NCBI RefSeq assembly: GCF_004341035.1
Contig: NZ_SLXK01000006.1
Span: 1 to 64,000 of the forward strand
Reading direction: 5' to 3'
DNA from: Scopulibacillus darangshiensis
GTDB lineage: Bacteria > Bacillota > Bacilli > Bacillales > Sporolactobacillaceae
Length of the DNA stretch: 64,000 nt
The first letter of the stretch is position 1. Every line of letters begins with the position of its first letter. A model generated the notes under the pieces. It ran no database searches and was not told the origin of the DNA. It worked only from the letters and a program-made list of their open reading frames with translations. Shown piece by piece: positions 1 to 9,345 of this stretch. Both the position numbers and the translations under genes were made by a program.

Positions 1-1
1 A

Positions 2-232
<231 letters not shown>

Positions 233-240
233 TCTCTTTT

Positions 241-268
241 TTTAAAGTGTCCTTGACATGGGTGCCAG
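241..268. repeat. Right terminal inverted repeat of the IS3-family element (probable)
   Basis: Just after the transposase stop the sequence AGTGTCCTTGACATGGGTGCCA reads, on the other strand, as TGGCACCCATGTCAAGGACA, similar to the ends of IS150-group elements (TG...CA, containing CACCCAT). The left end is outside the window, so the match to a partner repeat is untested. Confidence 0.55.
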
Positions 269-287
269 TTTAAAATGGCCGCCCTTT

Positions 288-1172
288 TTATTTCTGACGA
301 CTGAAATAATCAATAATAAATGTCTTGAAGGCTGCGGCAGCCGGTGATAAATAGGCCGATTGCCGAGAAGCAAGACCGATCCTTCTCTGACACGCCATAT
401 CATTAATCTTCAGAAGGGACATCCTTTCTGAGTCAATATCCTTGGTATGCGGCAAGATGGCAATGCCAAGATTTGCTGATACAAGACCTGCTAAGGTTGC
501 CACTTCCTCCCCCTCAAATACGATATTCGGCTGAAAGCCCACCGACTCACACATCTCATCGAAAATTAATCTTAAACCATACCCCTTCTTCATGCAGACA
601 AACGCTTCATTTTGAAGGCGAGAAAACGAGACATCCCTTTCGCTTGCCATTGGGTGTCCTTTAGGGACACATATGAATAATGGTTCAACAAACAACTGAT
701 CATAATGAATGTCGGGCGCGTGAACCGTTGGCGATATGAAGCAAAGGTCAATGTCGTTTTTCATTAATTTATCAAGCAATACTTCGGAATAACTTTGGTA
801 AAGGCTGAACCTAATATTCGGATGTTCGTTTTTATATGTTGCAAGTAATGTTGGAACGAGTTCATTGCCCAGCGTATGTAAAAAGCCAATTGCAGTTTGG
901 CCGTGTTCAGGTGATACAAGATCATGAATCTCCTGTTTCCCTTCTAAAATGGTCGCCATAGCGGTTTGAACTTTCTTCAGAAATAACAGACCATAACGAT
1001 TTACTTTGATCGACCGCCCGGTTCTGTCGAACAGCGGGGCACCTAACTCGTCTTCCAATTTTGCGATCGAACGGCTTAAAGCCGGCTGTGAAATGGCCAG
1101 GGCCTTTGCCGCTTTGGTCATGTGCTCCATTTCAGCGAGTTTCCTGAAATATTCTAATTGATGCCATTGCAC
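288..1172 (-). CDS. LysR-family transcriptional regulator
   Basis: 294-residue LysR regulator. The N-terminal winged helix-turn-helix begins MQWHQLEYFRKLAEMEHMTK; a periplasmic-binding-type effector domain follows (residues ~85-290). I start it at the GTG at 1172, because the minus strand there has AAAGGAGGGG followed by seven bases and GTG. This gives the canonical LysR N-terminus. A longer in-frame ATG at 1217 would translate the ribosome binding site itself. It is transcribed away from the MFS exporter at 1309, the arrangement of B. subtilis yybE/yybF, so it probably controls that transporter and itself from the shared ~136-bp intergenic region. The effector is unknown. Confidence 0.85.
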   Translation of the reverse strand: MQWHQLEYFRKLAEMEHMTKAAKALAISQPALSRSIAKLEDELGAPLFDRTGRSIKVNRYGLLFLKKVQTAMATILEGKQEIHDLVSPEHGQTAIGFLHTLGNELVPTLLATYKNEHPNIRFSLYQSYSEVLLDKLMKNDIDLCFISPTVHAPDIHYDQLFVEPLFICVPKGHPMASERDVSFSRLQNEAFVCMKKGYGLRLIFDEMCESVGFQPNIVFEGEEVATLAGLVSANLGIAILPHTKDIDSERMSLLKINDMACQRRIGLASRQSAYLSPAAAAFKTFIIDYFSRQK

Positions 1173-1308
1173 TTGCTTCCCCTCCTTTGAACTCATTAAA
1201 TTATAACCTATATGCATTAATATAATGCAAATTATAAATTGGACGTATTAATTTAAAAGGCATATGATAAGGACAGTAATTCTTATACTTTAGAAGGTGA
1301 GAGTAGCA

Positions 1309-2520
1309 ATGACATACATCGAGCATGGAAAAGAAGGATATTGGCGGGCTAATTTGGCATTATTTTTGGGGGGATTCGTTACTTTTTCTCTTCTTTATAC
1401 AACACAGCCGCTTATGCCGGTTTTTTCTAAGGCGTTCCATATTTCACCCGCTGCAGCCAGTTTGAGCCTTTCGCTATCGACAGGCGCCTTGGCTGTTTTT
1501 ATGCTTATAGCAGCGGCCTTGTCCGATACGCTTGGCAGGAAAAAAATAATGGTGTTTTCAATGTTCGCCGCTTCTTTAATTACTATTTTGACAGCCTTTA
1601 GCCTTAATTTTACTGATCTTTTGATTCTGCGTGCCGTCCTTGGCATCATGCTTGCTGGAGTCCCATCCCTCGCCATGACATATGTCAGCGAAGAGTTTCA
1701 TCCGAGAAGTCTTGGAACGGCGATGGGTCTGTATGTCAGCGGCAATTCCATCGGCGGGATGTACGGCCGGATTGCTGTCGGGGGTTTTACTGATCTCTTT
1801 TCGTGGCATATTGCATTGGTTATAATGGGCGGCATCAGTTTCATTTTAAGCTTTTTCTTTTGGAAAGGACTGCCTGAATCAAGGCATTTTGAGGTTAAAA
1901 AGGTTACATTGAGGCGTACATTAACAACATTAGGCGGTCACTTGAAAAATTCGGGTCTGTTAAGCATTTTTTTTATTGCCTTTACCATAATGGGCGGATT
2001 TGTCACCCTTTTTAATTACATCGGTTATTTACTGTCCGAAGAACCTTATTCCTTAAGCCAAGGCGTTATCGGCTCATTATTCATCGTTTATCTAACGGGG
2101 ACGTTCAGCTCAGCGTGGCTTGGAAAACGAGCTGATGTTAAAGGGCATTCTTATATCATCAAATTGTCATTAGCGATTATGTTGCTTGGAGTGGTCTTAA
2201 CTATCGTTCCATCACTGATCATCAAAATTGTGGGGATCGCCGTTTTCACCTTTGGTTTCTTTGGTGCCCATTCCGTTGCCAGCAGCTGGGTCGGCGAACG
2301 TGCCAGACACAATAAAGCACAAGCTTCATCACTATACTTGCTGTTTTATTATTTAGGATCAAGTCTTGTCGGTTCCTTCGGCGGCTTCTTCTGGAGCCAT
2401 ATGGGATGGGGCGGCGTCTCCGGTCTAATCATCGGATTAATTATCATTGCATTTGGACTCACTTACTTTAGTGCTTCAAGAGAGAAAAATGAATTTAGGA
2501 TGGAAAAGGACATCGTGTAA
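1309..2520 (+). CDS. MFS transporter (drug/metabolite exporter type)
   Basis: 403-residue major facilitator protein with about 12 hydrophobic segments. The loop-2 motif of the family is visible as SDTLGRKK (residues ~74-81). It begins MTYIEHGKEGYW. The ATG at 1309 is preceded by GAAGGTGAG at good spacing; a GTG four codons earlier overlaps that site and is unlikely. The closest family I recognise is the YybF/YnfM-like proton-driven exporters (Bcr/CflA-like arrangement). The divergent LysR gene is its likely regulator. A hairpin with a T-run follows directly at 2521-2551. Confidence 0.85.
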   Translation: MTYIEHGKEGYWRANLALFLGGFVTFSLLYTTQPLMPVFSKAFHISPAAASLSLSLSTGALAVFMLIAAALSDTLGRKKIMVFSMFAASLITILTAFSLNFTDLLILRAVLGIMLAGVPSLAMTYVSEEFHPRSLGTAMGLYVSGNSIGGMYGRIAVGGFTDLFSWHIALVIMGGISFILSFFFWKGLPESRHFEVKKVTLRRTLTTLGGHLKNSGLLSIFFIAFTIMGGFVTLFNYIGYLLSEEPYSLSQGVIGSLFIVYLTGTFSSAWLGKRADVKGHSYIIKLSLAIMLLGVVLTIVPSLIIKIVGIAVFTFGFFGAHSVASSWVGERARHNKAQASSLYLLFYYLGSSLVGSFGGFFWSHMGWGGVSGLIIGLIIIAFGLTYFSASREKNEFRMEKDIV

Positions 2521-2551
2521 AAAAACAGCCTGGCATGCAGGCTGTTTTTTC
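2521..2551 (+). terminator. Rho-independent terminator of the MFS gene
   Basis: AGCCTG-gcatg-CAGGCT stem followed by TTTTTT, beginning at the MFS stop codon. Confidence 0.85.
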
Positions 2552-2584
2552 TCAGGCCTTTATGAAGACGTTTTCTCCCGCTTT

Positions 2585-3440
2585 TTTATCGACTTTGGGC
2601 TTTCATCGACCTCATGAACGACCTCGAGACCGAATTTTTACCGACTTTGGGTGTTCATCGACCTTATGAACGACCTCGAGACCGAATTTTTACCGGCTTC
2701 GGGCTTTCATCGACCTCATGAACGACCTCGAGCCAGAATTCTTACCGGCTTTGGGCTTTCATCACCCTTATGAACGACCTCGACCCTGAATTTTAACCAG
2801 CTTTGGGTGTTCATCGACCTCATGAACGACCTCGAGACCGAATTTTAACCAGCTTCGGGCTTTCATCACTCTTATGAACGACCTCGAGACCGAATTTTTA
2901 CCGGCTTCGGGCTTTCATCGACCTCATGAACGACCTCGAGACCGAATTTTTATCGACTTTGGGTGTTCATCACCCTTATGAACGACCTCGAGACCGAATT
3001 TTTACCGGCTTCGGGTGTTCATCGACCTTATGAACGACCTCGACCCTGAATTTTAACCAGCTTCGGGCTTTCATCACCCTTATGAACGACCTCGAGCCAG
3101 AATTTTTACCGGCTTCGGGCTTTCATCACCCTTATGAACGACCTCGAGCCAGAATTTTTACCGGCTTTGGGTGTTCATCACTCCTATGAACGACCTCGAC
3201 CCTGAATTTTAACCGGCTTCGGGCTTTCATCACCCTTATGAACGACCTCGAGACCGAATTTTTACCGGCTTCGGGCTTTCATCGACCTTATGAACGACCT
3301 CGAGGCCGAATTTTTACCGGCTTCGGGCTTTCATCGACCTTATGAACGACCTCGAGCCAGAATTTTTACCGGCTTTGGGCTTTCATCACCCTTATGAACG
3401 ACCTCGAGACCGAATTTTTACCGGCTTTGGGCTTTCATCA
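2585..3440. repeat. Minisatellite: 16+ tandem copies of a 52-bp unit
   Basis: The word ATGAACGACCTCGA occurs 16 times from 2614 to 3394 at a spacing of exactly 52 bp, with no insertion or deletion (15 x 52 = 780). Partial units flank both sides. Copies differ only at a few positions: gaccg/gccag/ccctg after CTCGA, ctttc/tgttc, and cgacct/caccct before TATGAA or CATGAA. Each unit contains a small inverted repeat, TTCAT-N7-ATGAA, sometimes GTTCAT-N7-ATGAAC. A 52-bp period is not a multiple of three and no frame stays open, so the array is non-coding. It fills the gap between the MFS gene and the 3' end of acnA. Confidence 0.95.
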
Positions 3441-3489
3441 CACATCTTTAAGAATAAATATTTGAAACTATTTTTGTTTGAATCATAAA

Positions 3490-3523
3490 CAAACCCCAGC
3501 GGAAAACGTTCCGCTGGGGTTTT
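3490..3523 (-). terminator. Rho-independent terminator of acnA (possibly bidirectional)
   Basis: CCCCAGCGGAA-AACG-TTCCGCTGGGG, an 11-bp perfect stem, with T-rich sequence on both strands. It lies 4 bp past the acnA stop codon. Confidence 0.9.
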
Positions 3524-3526
3524 ATA

Positions 3527-6262
3527 CTAAGCGTCTTTTTGAACTTTTCTTCTAAGAACCATTTGCAGAATGCCACCGTTACGGTAGTAGTCAACTTCAA
3601 CTTCACTGTCGAAGCGCGCAATCACTTCGAATTCAGTCGTTTTGCCGTTTTCATCAACAGCTTTGGCTTTAAGAAGCTGCTGAGGCCTAACGTTTTCGTC
3701 AATCTCAACGCTGATAGCCTCTTTACCAGTTAAGCCAAGTTCATCAGCGCCTTCGCCATCCTTAAATTGCAGTGGCAGGACGCCCATCATCACAAGGTTA
3801 GAGCGGTGGATACGCTCGTAGCTCTTCGCGATGACTGTCTTAATACCAAGAAGATTTGTACCCTTAGCTGCCCAGTCACGGGAAGATCCCATACCGTAAT
3901 CATCACCGGCCATAACAATAAGGCCTGTGCCGTCTTCTTTGTATTTCATTGCTGCATCATAGATCGGCATCACGTCTTCTGTTGGCCAGTAAGTTGTATA
4001 GCCGCCTTCTGTGCCGGGTGCAATTTGGTTACGGATCCGAACGTTGGCAAACGTTCCTCTCATCATGACCTCATGATTACCGCGGCGTGAGCCGTAGGAG
4101 TTAAAGTCAAAAGGTTTAACGCCTTTATCCATTAGATACTTGCCTGCCGGGCTGTTCTTGGCAATCGCACCAGCAGGTGAAATGTGGTCAGTTGTGACTG
4201 AATCGCCAAACTTACCGACAATACGCAAATCTTTTAATGATTCGATCTTGCCTGGTTCAGGTGTCAGACCCTCAAAGAACGGCGGGTTTTGAATATAAGT
4301 GGAATCGTTGTCCCAATCATAAAGCTGTCCTTCGCTCGTATCGATATCATTCCAGCGCTCGTTTTCTTCAAACACGCGGGAGTATTCTTTCTTAAACATT
4401 TCAGGGCTGACAGACTTCGTCATGACCTCGCTGATCTCATCATTTGTTGGCCAGATGTCTTTGAAGTAGACGTCATTGCCGTCAGCGTCTTTGCCGAAGG
4501 AATCCTTTTGAAGATCAAAATTAACAGATCCGGCGAGTGCATAAGCAACAACAAGCGGCGGTGAAGCCAAATAGTTAGCTCTTACTAGCGGATGGATACG
4601 CCCTTCAAAGTTACGGTTACCAGACAGAACAGAAGCAACCGTGAGATCTTCATCATTGATCGCTTTTTCAATTTCTTCTGGAAGCGGACCTGAGTTACCG
4701 ATACATGTTGTACAGCCATATCCGACAGTATTAAAGCCAAGCTTCTCAAGGTATGGCGTTAAGCCTGAATCGTTAAGATAATCCGTTACAACTTTAGATC
4801 CTGGAGCAAGGCTTGTTTTAACGTAGCCCGGAACTTTTAATCCCTTTTCAACGGCTTTCTTCGCAACGAGTCCGGCGCCAAGCATAACACTTGGGTTAGA
4901 AGTGTTCGTACAGCTTGTAATCGCCGCGATGACAACAGAGCCTGTTTTAAGGTCCTCTTCTTTGCCATCAGCATATTTCACTGTGCCTTTTTTGTTAATT
5001 TCATCTTCGCCAAGACCAAAGCCGTGGTTACCAGCTTCTTGAGTCAACGCTTTATTGAATTCGTCTTTCATATCTGAAAGCACAATCCGGTCTTGCGGAC
5101 GCTTAGGTCCTGCCAATGATGGCTCGATTTCTGAAAGATCAAGATCGATCACTTTCGTGAACCTTGGATCCTTGGCATCAGGTGTATAGAACAAACCGTT
5201 CTTCTTGCAGTACTCTTCAACAAGCTTGATTTGTTCTTCACTGCGGCCTGTCAGGTGCATGTAATTAAGCGTTTCTTCATCAACTGGGAAGAATGTAGCT
5301 GTTGCCCCGTTTTCAGGTGACATATTAGAGATCGTCGCACGGTCTGCAAGTGACATTTGCCCCATACCAGGACCGAAGAATTCGACGAACTTGCCAACGA
5401 CACTTTCGGAACGAAGCACTTGTGTTACCTTAAGCGCTAAGTCAGTCGCTGTTGTTCCTTCAGGTAAATCACCGGTAAGACGCACACCGATAACTTCAGG
5501 CACTGGGAAGTATGACGGCTGACCGAGCATGCCTGCCTCGGCTTCAATACCGCCGACACCCCAGCCTAAAACGCCAAGGCCATTAATCATTGTGGTATGT
5601 GAGTCAGTTCCCACCAAAGTATCCGGGAACGCTAAAAGTTCACCGTTATCTTCTTCAAGTCCATGTACAACGGACGCTAAGTATTCAAGGTTAACTTGGT
5701 GGACGATCCCTGTTGCTGGCGGAACCGCACGGTAATTTTCAAATGATGTTTGCGCCCATTTCAAGAATTTGTAGCGTTCAATGTTTCTTTCAAATTCTTT
5801 TTCCATGTTAAACTTCAGGGCATCATTCGTTGCGAAGCGGTCAACCTGTACCGAGTGGTCGACAACGAGGTCAACTGGTTTTTCAGGATTGATTTTTTCT
5901 GGATCGCCACCCATATCAGCCATTGCTTTACGCAAAGATGCAAGGTCGACAACAGCCGGCACACCAGTGAAATCCTGCAAAATGATCCGTGACGGATTGA
6001 AAGGCACATCAATTTCTTTGTTCAGCTCTTCAGTACCCCATTTTGCCAAATTTTCAATGTGTTCTTTTTTTATGACTTTACCGTCATATTGGCGTAATAC
6101 AGATTCTAGCAATACCTTAATAGAGTATGGCAGCCTTTCGATATCGCCAAAATTTTTCAATGCATCCAACTTGTAATAGTTATACGTCTTGCCGTTAGAA
6201 GCAAACGTATCGCGAGCTTGATATACATCTTGCTTCGAATTGTCTTGTACAGAAGTCGGCAT
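3527..6262 (-). CDS. acnA: Aconitate hydratase (aconitase)
   Basis: 911 residues, the usual length of the AcnA/CitB type. It interconverts citrate and isocitrate in the TCA cycle with a [4Fe-4S] cluster, and the apo-form of the Bacillus enzyme binds RNA. Cluster cysteines are visible in [13 protein letters not shown] and [14 protein letters not shown]. The C-terminal swivel domain carries [20 protein letters not shown] and [16 protein letters not shown]. The ATG at 6262 ([14 protein letters not shown]) is chosen because GGAG lies eight bases before it. The in-frame GTG three codons upstream overlaps that site. The gene is monocistronic, with its promoter in the 122-bp gap to selA. Confidence 0.97.
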   Translation of the reverse strand: MPTSVQDNSKQDVYQARDTFASNGKTYNYYKLDALKNFGDIERLPYSIKVLLESVLRQYDGKVIKKEHIENLAKWGTEELNKEIDVPFNPSRIILQDFTGVPAVVDLASLRKAMADMGGDPEKINPEKPVDLVVDHSVQVDRFATNDALKFNMEKEFERNIERYKFLKWAQTSFENYRAVPPATGIVHQVNLEYLASVVHGLEEDNGELLAFPDTLVGTDSHTTMINGLGVLGWGVGGIEAEAGMLGQPSYFPVPEVIGVRLTGDLPEGTTATDLALKVTQVLRSESVVGKFVEFFGPGMGQMSLADRATISNMSPENGATATFFPVDEETLNYMHLTGRSEEQIKLVEEYCKKNGLFYTPDAKDPRFTKVIDLDLSEIEPSLAGPKRPQDRIVLSDMKDEFNKALTQEAGNHGFGLGEDEINKKGTVKYADGKEEDLKTGSVVIAAITSCTNTSNPSVMLGAGLVAKKAVEKGLKVPGYVKTSLAPGSKVVTDYLNDSGLTPYLEKLGFNTVGYGCTTCIGNSGPLPEEIEKAINDEDLTVASVLSGNRNFEGRIHPLVRANYLASPPLVVAYALAGSVNFDLQKDSFGKDADGNDVYFKDIWPTNDEISEVMTKSVSPEMFKKEYSRVFEENERWNDIDTSEGQLYDWDNDSTYIQNPPFFEGLTPEPGKIESLKDLRIVGKFGDSVTTDHISPAGAIAKNSPAGKYLMDKGVKPFDFNSYGSRRGNHEVMMRGTFANVRIRNQIAPGTEGGYTTYWPTEDVMPIYDAAMKYKEDGTGLIVMAGDDYGMGSSRDWAAKGTNLLGIKTVIAKSYERIHRSNLVMMGVLPLQFKDGEGADELGLTGKEAISVEIDENVRPQQLLKAKAVDENGKTTEFEVIARFDSEVEVDYYRNGGILQMVLRRKVQKDA

Positions 6263-6383
6263 GTCTTTCACTCCTTCATTACATGTAACATCATCGTATA
6301 AAAACTTACATTCTTATAATAAAACAAAAATGGTTATAAGTAAAATTCAAGAAGGTTATGAATCGTCATAAGTACTTCTTATC

Positions 6384-7772
6384 TTAAAGAACAGCCATCA
6401 CTTGGGAAACATCATCGCATTCCGCTTTTGTCATAGTACGCAAATCCAAAATCATCAACCCGTCTTGGATTCTGCCGACGATGGCGGGCGTTCCGCATCT
6501 AAGCTTTGCTGCTAATTGATCTGCAGAATAATAACGATGTTTTATCGCAACAGCATAGCTGTCGATAGAAACATCGGGCATTGTCCCTCCGCCTACCTTG
6601 GCAGTTGCCTCAATTATTTTTACAGTCATGTTGTCATATGTTTTGAGACAACCGCAAAGATCCTCTGCCCGCTTCCCCACTGACTCCAACCCTTCAAGCA
6701 TATGATGAACGGTCGGTATCTCCTGAACTAGCCGTTCGTTGCTAAAATAGGATTGAATCGTAGCGGACAAGGCAGCCAAAGTGAACTTGTCCACCCTTAG
6801 AGTCCTGGCGAGCTGATGTTTTTTCAATCGATCAATCAATGTTTTTTTCCCTAATATAATACCTGCCTGAGGCCCTCCAAAAAGTTTGTCGCCACTGCAG
6901 GAAATTAAGTCAGGACCCTCTTGTAATATATCTTTTACAACCGGTTCATGTCCAATACCATACTTTTGAAAATTAAAAAAAGCGCCGCTGCCTAGATCTT
7001 CATAAAAAATAATCTTATTATTCCGGGCTATTTCCGCTAGCCTTTTCCTTGAAACTGAGGATGTAAAACCGACCATGTTAAAGTTGCTTTGGTGGACCTT
7101 CATGACCATTGCGGTTCGTTCGCCCATTGCCTCCAAAAAATCCTTTCCATGTGTCTTATTTGTTGTTCCTACCTCAATCAAACGCGCATCGCTTTCCTCC
7201 ATTATAGAAGACACGCGGAATGAACCGCCTATTTCTACAAGTTCGCCCCGTGATACAATGACTTCCCGCTGTTTGGCAAACGCTCTTAAGATAAAAAAGA
7301 CAGCCGCAGCATTATTATTTACAACCATTGCTGATTCGGCACCTGTCAGTTTGGTCAGCTGCTCCTCAATATGATCGTAGCGTAATCCTCTTTCACCAGT
7401 TTCCAAATCAAATTCCAAATTGGTGTAGTTCATCGCGGCGCCGTAGACGGCTTCAGCCGCTTTTCGGCTTAGCCGGGCGCGGCCAAGATTCGTATGTAAA
7501 ATAACCCCGGTCCCATTTATGACTCTGCGAAGCCCTGGTTTAAGCAAGTCCCCAGCCTTTAAACTGAATAGGTCATAAATTTGTTTGTGGACGTCATCTT
7601 GATTGACGGCAGAAAGAATGGTTCCCTTAAGCATAATCCTAGCTTCCTCAACAGTTTCCCGGGCAAGGATTGTTAAGTAGTCAGCCGAAATACCTTGTTT
7701 CGTATAAAACTGAAAAATATCACTGTTTTGGATCGCTTTAATTGACGGCAAATATGAAAGCGGATTAACCAT
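6384..7772 (-). CDS. selA: L-seryl-tRNA(Sec) selenium transferase
   Basis: 462-residue PLP-dependent selenocysteine synthase. It converts Ser-tRNA(Sec) to Sec-tRNA(Sec) using selenophosphate. The PLP lysine is K296 in CSGDKLFGGPQAG, matching E. coli K295. Other family blocks are INGTGVILHTNLGRA and the Gly-rich loop around FYEDLGSGAFF. The ATG at 7772 has GGTGAGGGATT before it. The tRNA substrate is selC at 44.05 kb, the selenium donor enzyme SelD is the next gene (divergent) and the elongation factor SelB is at 9.3 kb. So selA is not in the usual selA-selB operon arrangement here. Confidence 0.97.
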   Translation of the reverse strand: MVNPLSYLPSIKAIQNSDIFQFYTKQGISADYLTILARETVEEARIMLKGTILSAVNQDDVHKQIYDLFSLKAGDLLKPGLRRVINGTGVILHTNLGRARLSRKAAEAVYGAAMNYTNLEFDLETGERGLRYDHIEEQLTKLTGAESAMVVNNNAAAVFFILRAFAKQREVIVSRGELVEIGGSFRVSSIMEESDARLIEVGTTNKTHGKDFLEAMGERTAMVMKVHQSNFNMVGFTSSVSRKRLAEIARNNKIIFYEDLGSGAFFNFQKYGIGHEPVVKDILQEGPDLISCSGDKLFGGPQAGIILGKKTLIDRLKKHQLARTLRVDKFTLAALSATIQSYFSNERLVQEIPTVHHMLEGLESVGKRAEDLCGCLKTYDNMTVKIIEATAKVGGGTMPDVSIDSYAVAIKHRYYSADQLAAKLRCGTPAIVGRIQDGLMILDLRTMTKAECDDVSQVMAVL

Positions 7773-7837
7773 AATCCCTCACCTTTTTCTTAATATTGTA
7801 GTATACTCTTTTTTAAAGCGCAAAATAAGCCAAGCTT

Positions 7838-8035
7838 AAAGAAAACTCGCCGATTGGCGAAGACAGAGACGTAGTTGCGACGCACAGGACGGGCTAGTAC
7901 TGGCGTTGTAACAGGATGTTACGCCTTTAGCCAATGCACTTATGTGCGTCAGAAAGGCTACTGCTTGAATCCGCTTCTTTGCTGCCTTGCGACAAAACGA
8001 AGTGGAGGAGCATAACTATACTCTCTGATTAACTA
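7838..8035. repeat. Interspersed hairpin-ended repeat, type I, copy A (198 bp)
   Basis: Begins AAAGAAAACTCGCCGATTGG and ends ...CTCTGATTAACTA. It is nearly identical to copy B at 9095-9303 apart from an 11-bp deletion near the start and a few substitutions. Palindromes inside: CGCCGATTGGCG, GTAACAGGATGTTAC and a GCAC-tta-TGTGCG segment. It ends ~17 bp before the selD start codon, so any selD promoter must lie within or before this repeat. Confidence 0.9.
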
Positions 8036-8052
8036 AGAAAGGGGGGATCAAG

Positions 8053-9096
8053 ATGACTGACCTTAATAGATTAACAAAAATGTCATCAAAAGCCGGCTGA
8101 GGCTGCAAACTCGGTCCTGAGGACCTGTCGCAAGTTTTGCGGCAGCTGCCAAAGCAAGAAAAAGATCCAAACCTTCTTGTCGGAACGGAAACGTCTGATG
8201 ACGGCGGTGTCTATAAATTAACAGATGAACTCGCCCTCATTCAGACTATTGATTACTTTACACCGATTGTTGATGATCCATATATGTTCGGCCAGATCGC
8301 AGCAGCCAATGCTTTAAGTGATGTCTATGCGATGGGCGGTGTCCCAAAAACAGTATTAAATATTGTCGGCTACCCAATGAGTGTTCTTGGACCGGATGTC
8401 TTAGCGGAGATTCTTAAAGGGGCGGCTGAAAAGGTCAAGGAGGCAGGTGCTGTCACAGTTGGCGGCCACTCCATTGATGACCAAGAGCCTAAATTCGGTC
8501 TCGCTGTTACAGGCCTTGTTCATCCTGACCGGTATTACAAAAATGTCGGCGCAAAGCCGGGAGACGTCCTCATTCTTACCAAGCCGATTGGTGTTGGAAT
8601 CCAAACGACCGCCATTAAGCAGGATAAGTTATCCGGACAACAGATTGAAACCGTCAGCGCGGTGATGGCCCAGTTAAACAAGAAAGCGGCAGAAGCGCTA
8701 ACCGGATTGCATCCGCATGCGGTCACAGATGTCACCGGCTTTGGTTTGCTGGGACATGCCTATGAAATGGCCTCTGGAAGCGATGTTTCATTTGTCATTC
8801 AATCAAGTCAGGTGCCGGTCCTGGAAGGTACAGAGTCACTGGCAAAAGCCGGTATTATTCCCGGCGGTACCAAGAAAAACCTTCGATGGCTTGAACAAAA
8901 TATTACTTTTAACAACATTCCCGAACATATACAGTTCATTTTGGCTGATGCCATCACATCGGGCGGTCTTCTCATTAGTCTGCCAAATGAAGAAGCTAAG
9001 CAATACCTTGCAAACCTTCATAATAATGGGGCTTATGAAGCGGCAATTATAGGTGAAGTTGTATCTAAAGCAAATAAGGCAATTGCAGTTACCTAA
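8053..9096 (+). CDS. selD: Selenide, water dikinase (selenophosphate synthetase), selenocysteine-containing
   Basis: Makes selenophosphate from selenide and ATP, the selenium donor for SelA and MnmH. The gene starts at the ATG at 8053 (RBS AAGAAAGGGGGGATCAAG) and runs through an in-frame TGA at 8098-8100, codon 16, read as selenocysteine: SSKAG-U-GCKLGPEDL. This matches the SelD active-site loop, where position 16/17 is Cys or Sec. The rest of the protein is uninterrupted to TAA at 9096 (347 residues), with VGTETSDDGGVYKL and TDVTGFGLLGHAYEM as family motifs. An automatic caller would start at a later codon (about 8137) and lose the active site. A hairpin suited to a bacterial SECIS follows the UGA. 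The stop codon lies in the first bases of repeat copy B. Confidence 0.96.
8101..8127 (+). promoter_or_regulatory. Candidate bacterial SECIS element of selD
   Basis: Twelve bases after the Sec UGA, GGTCC (8113-8117), UGA loop (8118-8120), GGACC (8121-8125) form a 5-bp stem with a three-base loop containing G. The loop begins 17 bases after the UGA. Spacing and a G in the apical loop agree with published bSECIS rules, and SelB is encoded nearby. It lies inside the coding sequence. Folding was done by eye. Confidence 0.7.
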
Positions 9097-9303
9097 AGAA
9101 AACTCGCCGATTGGCGAGCCTTTGGCGAAGACAGAGGCGTAGTTGCGACGCACAGGACGTGTTAGTACTGGCGTTGTAACAGGATGTTACGTCTTTAGCC
9201 AGTGCACTTATGTGCGTCAGAAAGGCTACTGCTTGAATCCGCTTCTTTGCTGCCTTGCGACAAAACGAAGTGGAGGAGCATAACTATACTTTCTGATTAA
9301 CTA
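9095..9303. repeat. Interspersed hairpin-ended repeat, type I, copy B (209 bp)
   Basis: Same orientation as copy A, which it matches over its length plus 11 extra bp (gcctttggcga). It also shares both ends and most of the interior with copy C at 18.0 kb. Copies A and B carry a ~61-bp internal block (starting ggctactgcttgaatccgct) that copy C lacks. Its first bases supply the selD stop codon. Confidence 0.9.
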
Positions 9304-9345
9304 AAAAAGCACCTTGGCACATTCATGCCAAGGTATCTTTTTATT
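9304..9345. terminator. Bidirectional terminator between selD and selB
   Basis: ACCTTGGCA-cattca-TGCCAAGGT, a 9-bp perfect stem at 9311-9334. ATCTTTTTATTT follows on the plus strand and GCTTTTTTAG on the minus strand. It serves the converging selD and selB genes. Confidence 0.88.

Noticed and set aside
2585..3440. CRISPR array
   Set aside because: Units are contiguous and nearly identical over all 52 bp; there are no unique spacers and no cas genes.
7838..8035. Repeat copy A as a structured regulatory RNA (riboswitch) for selD
   Set aside because: The same sequence occurs downstream of selD and at 18.0 kb without relation to selenium genes, so an interspersed repeat is the simpler reading. 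A secondary regulatory effect is not excluded.
8053..8136. selD as a pseudogene or late-start gene because of the TGA at 8098
   Set aside because: The frame on both sides of the TGA matches the SelD active-site loop, the TGA sits exactly at the known Cys/Sec position, and the Sec machinery is encoded nearby.
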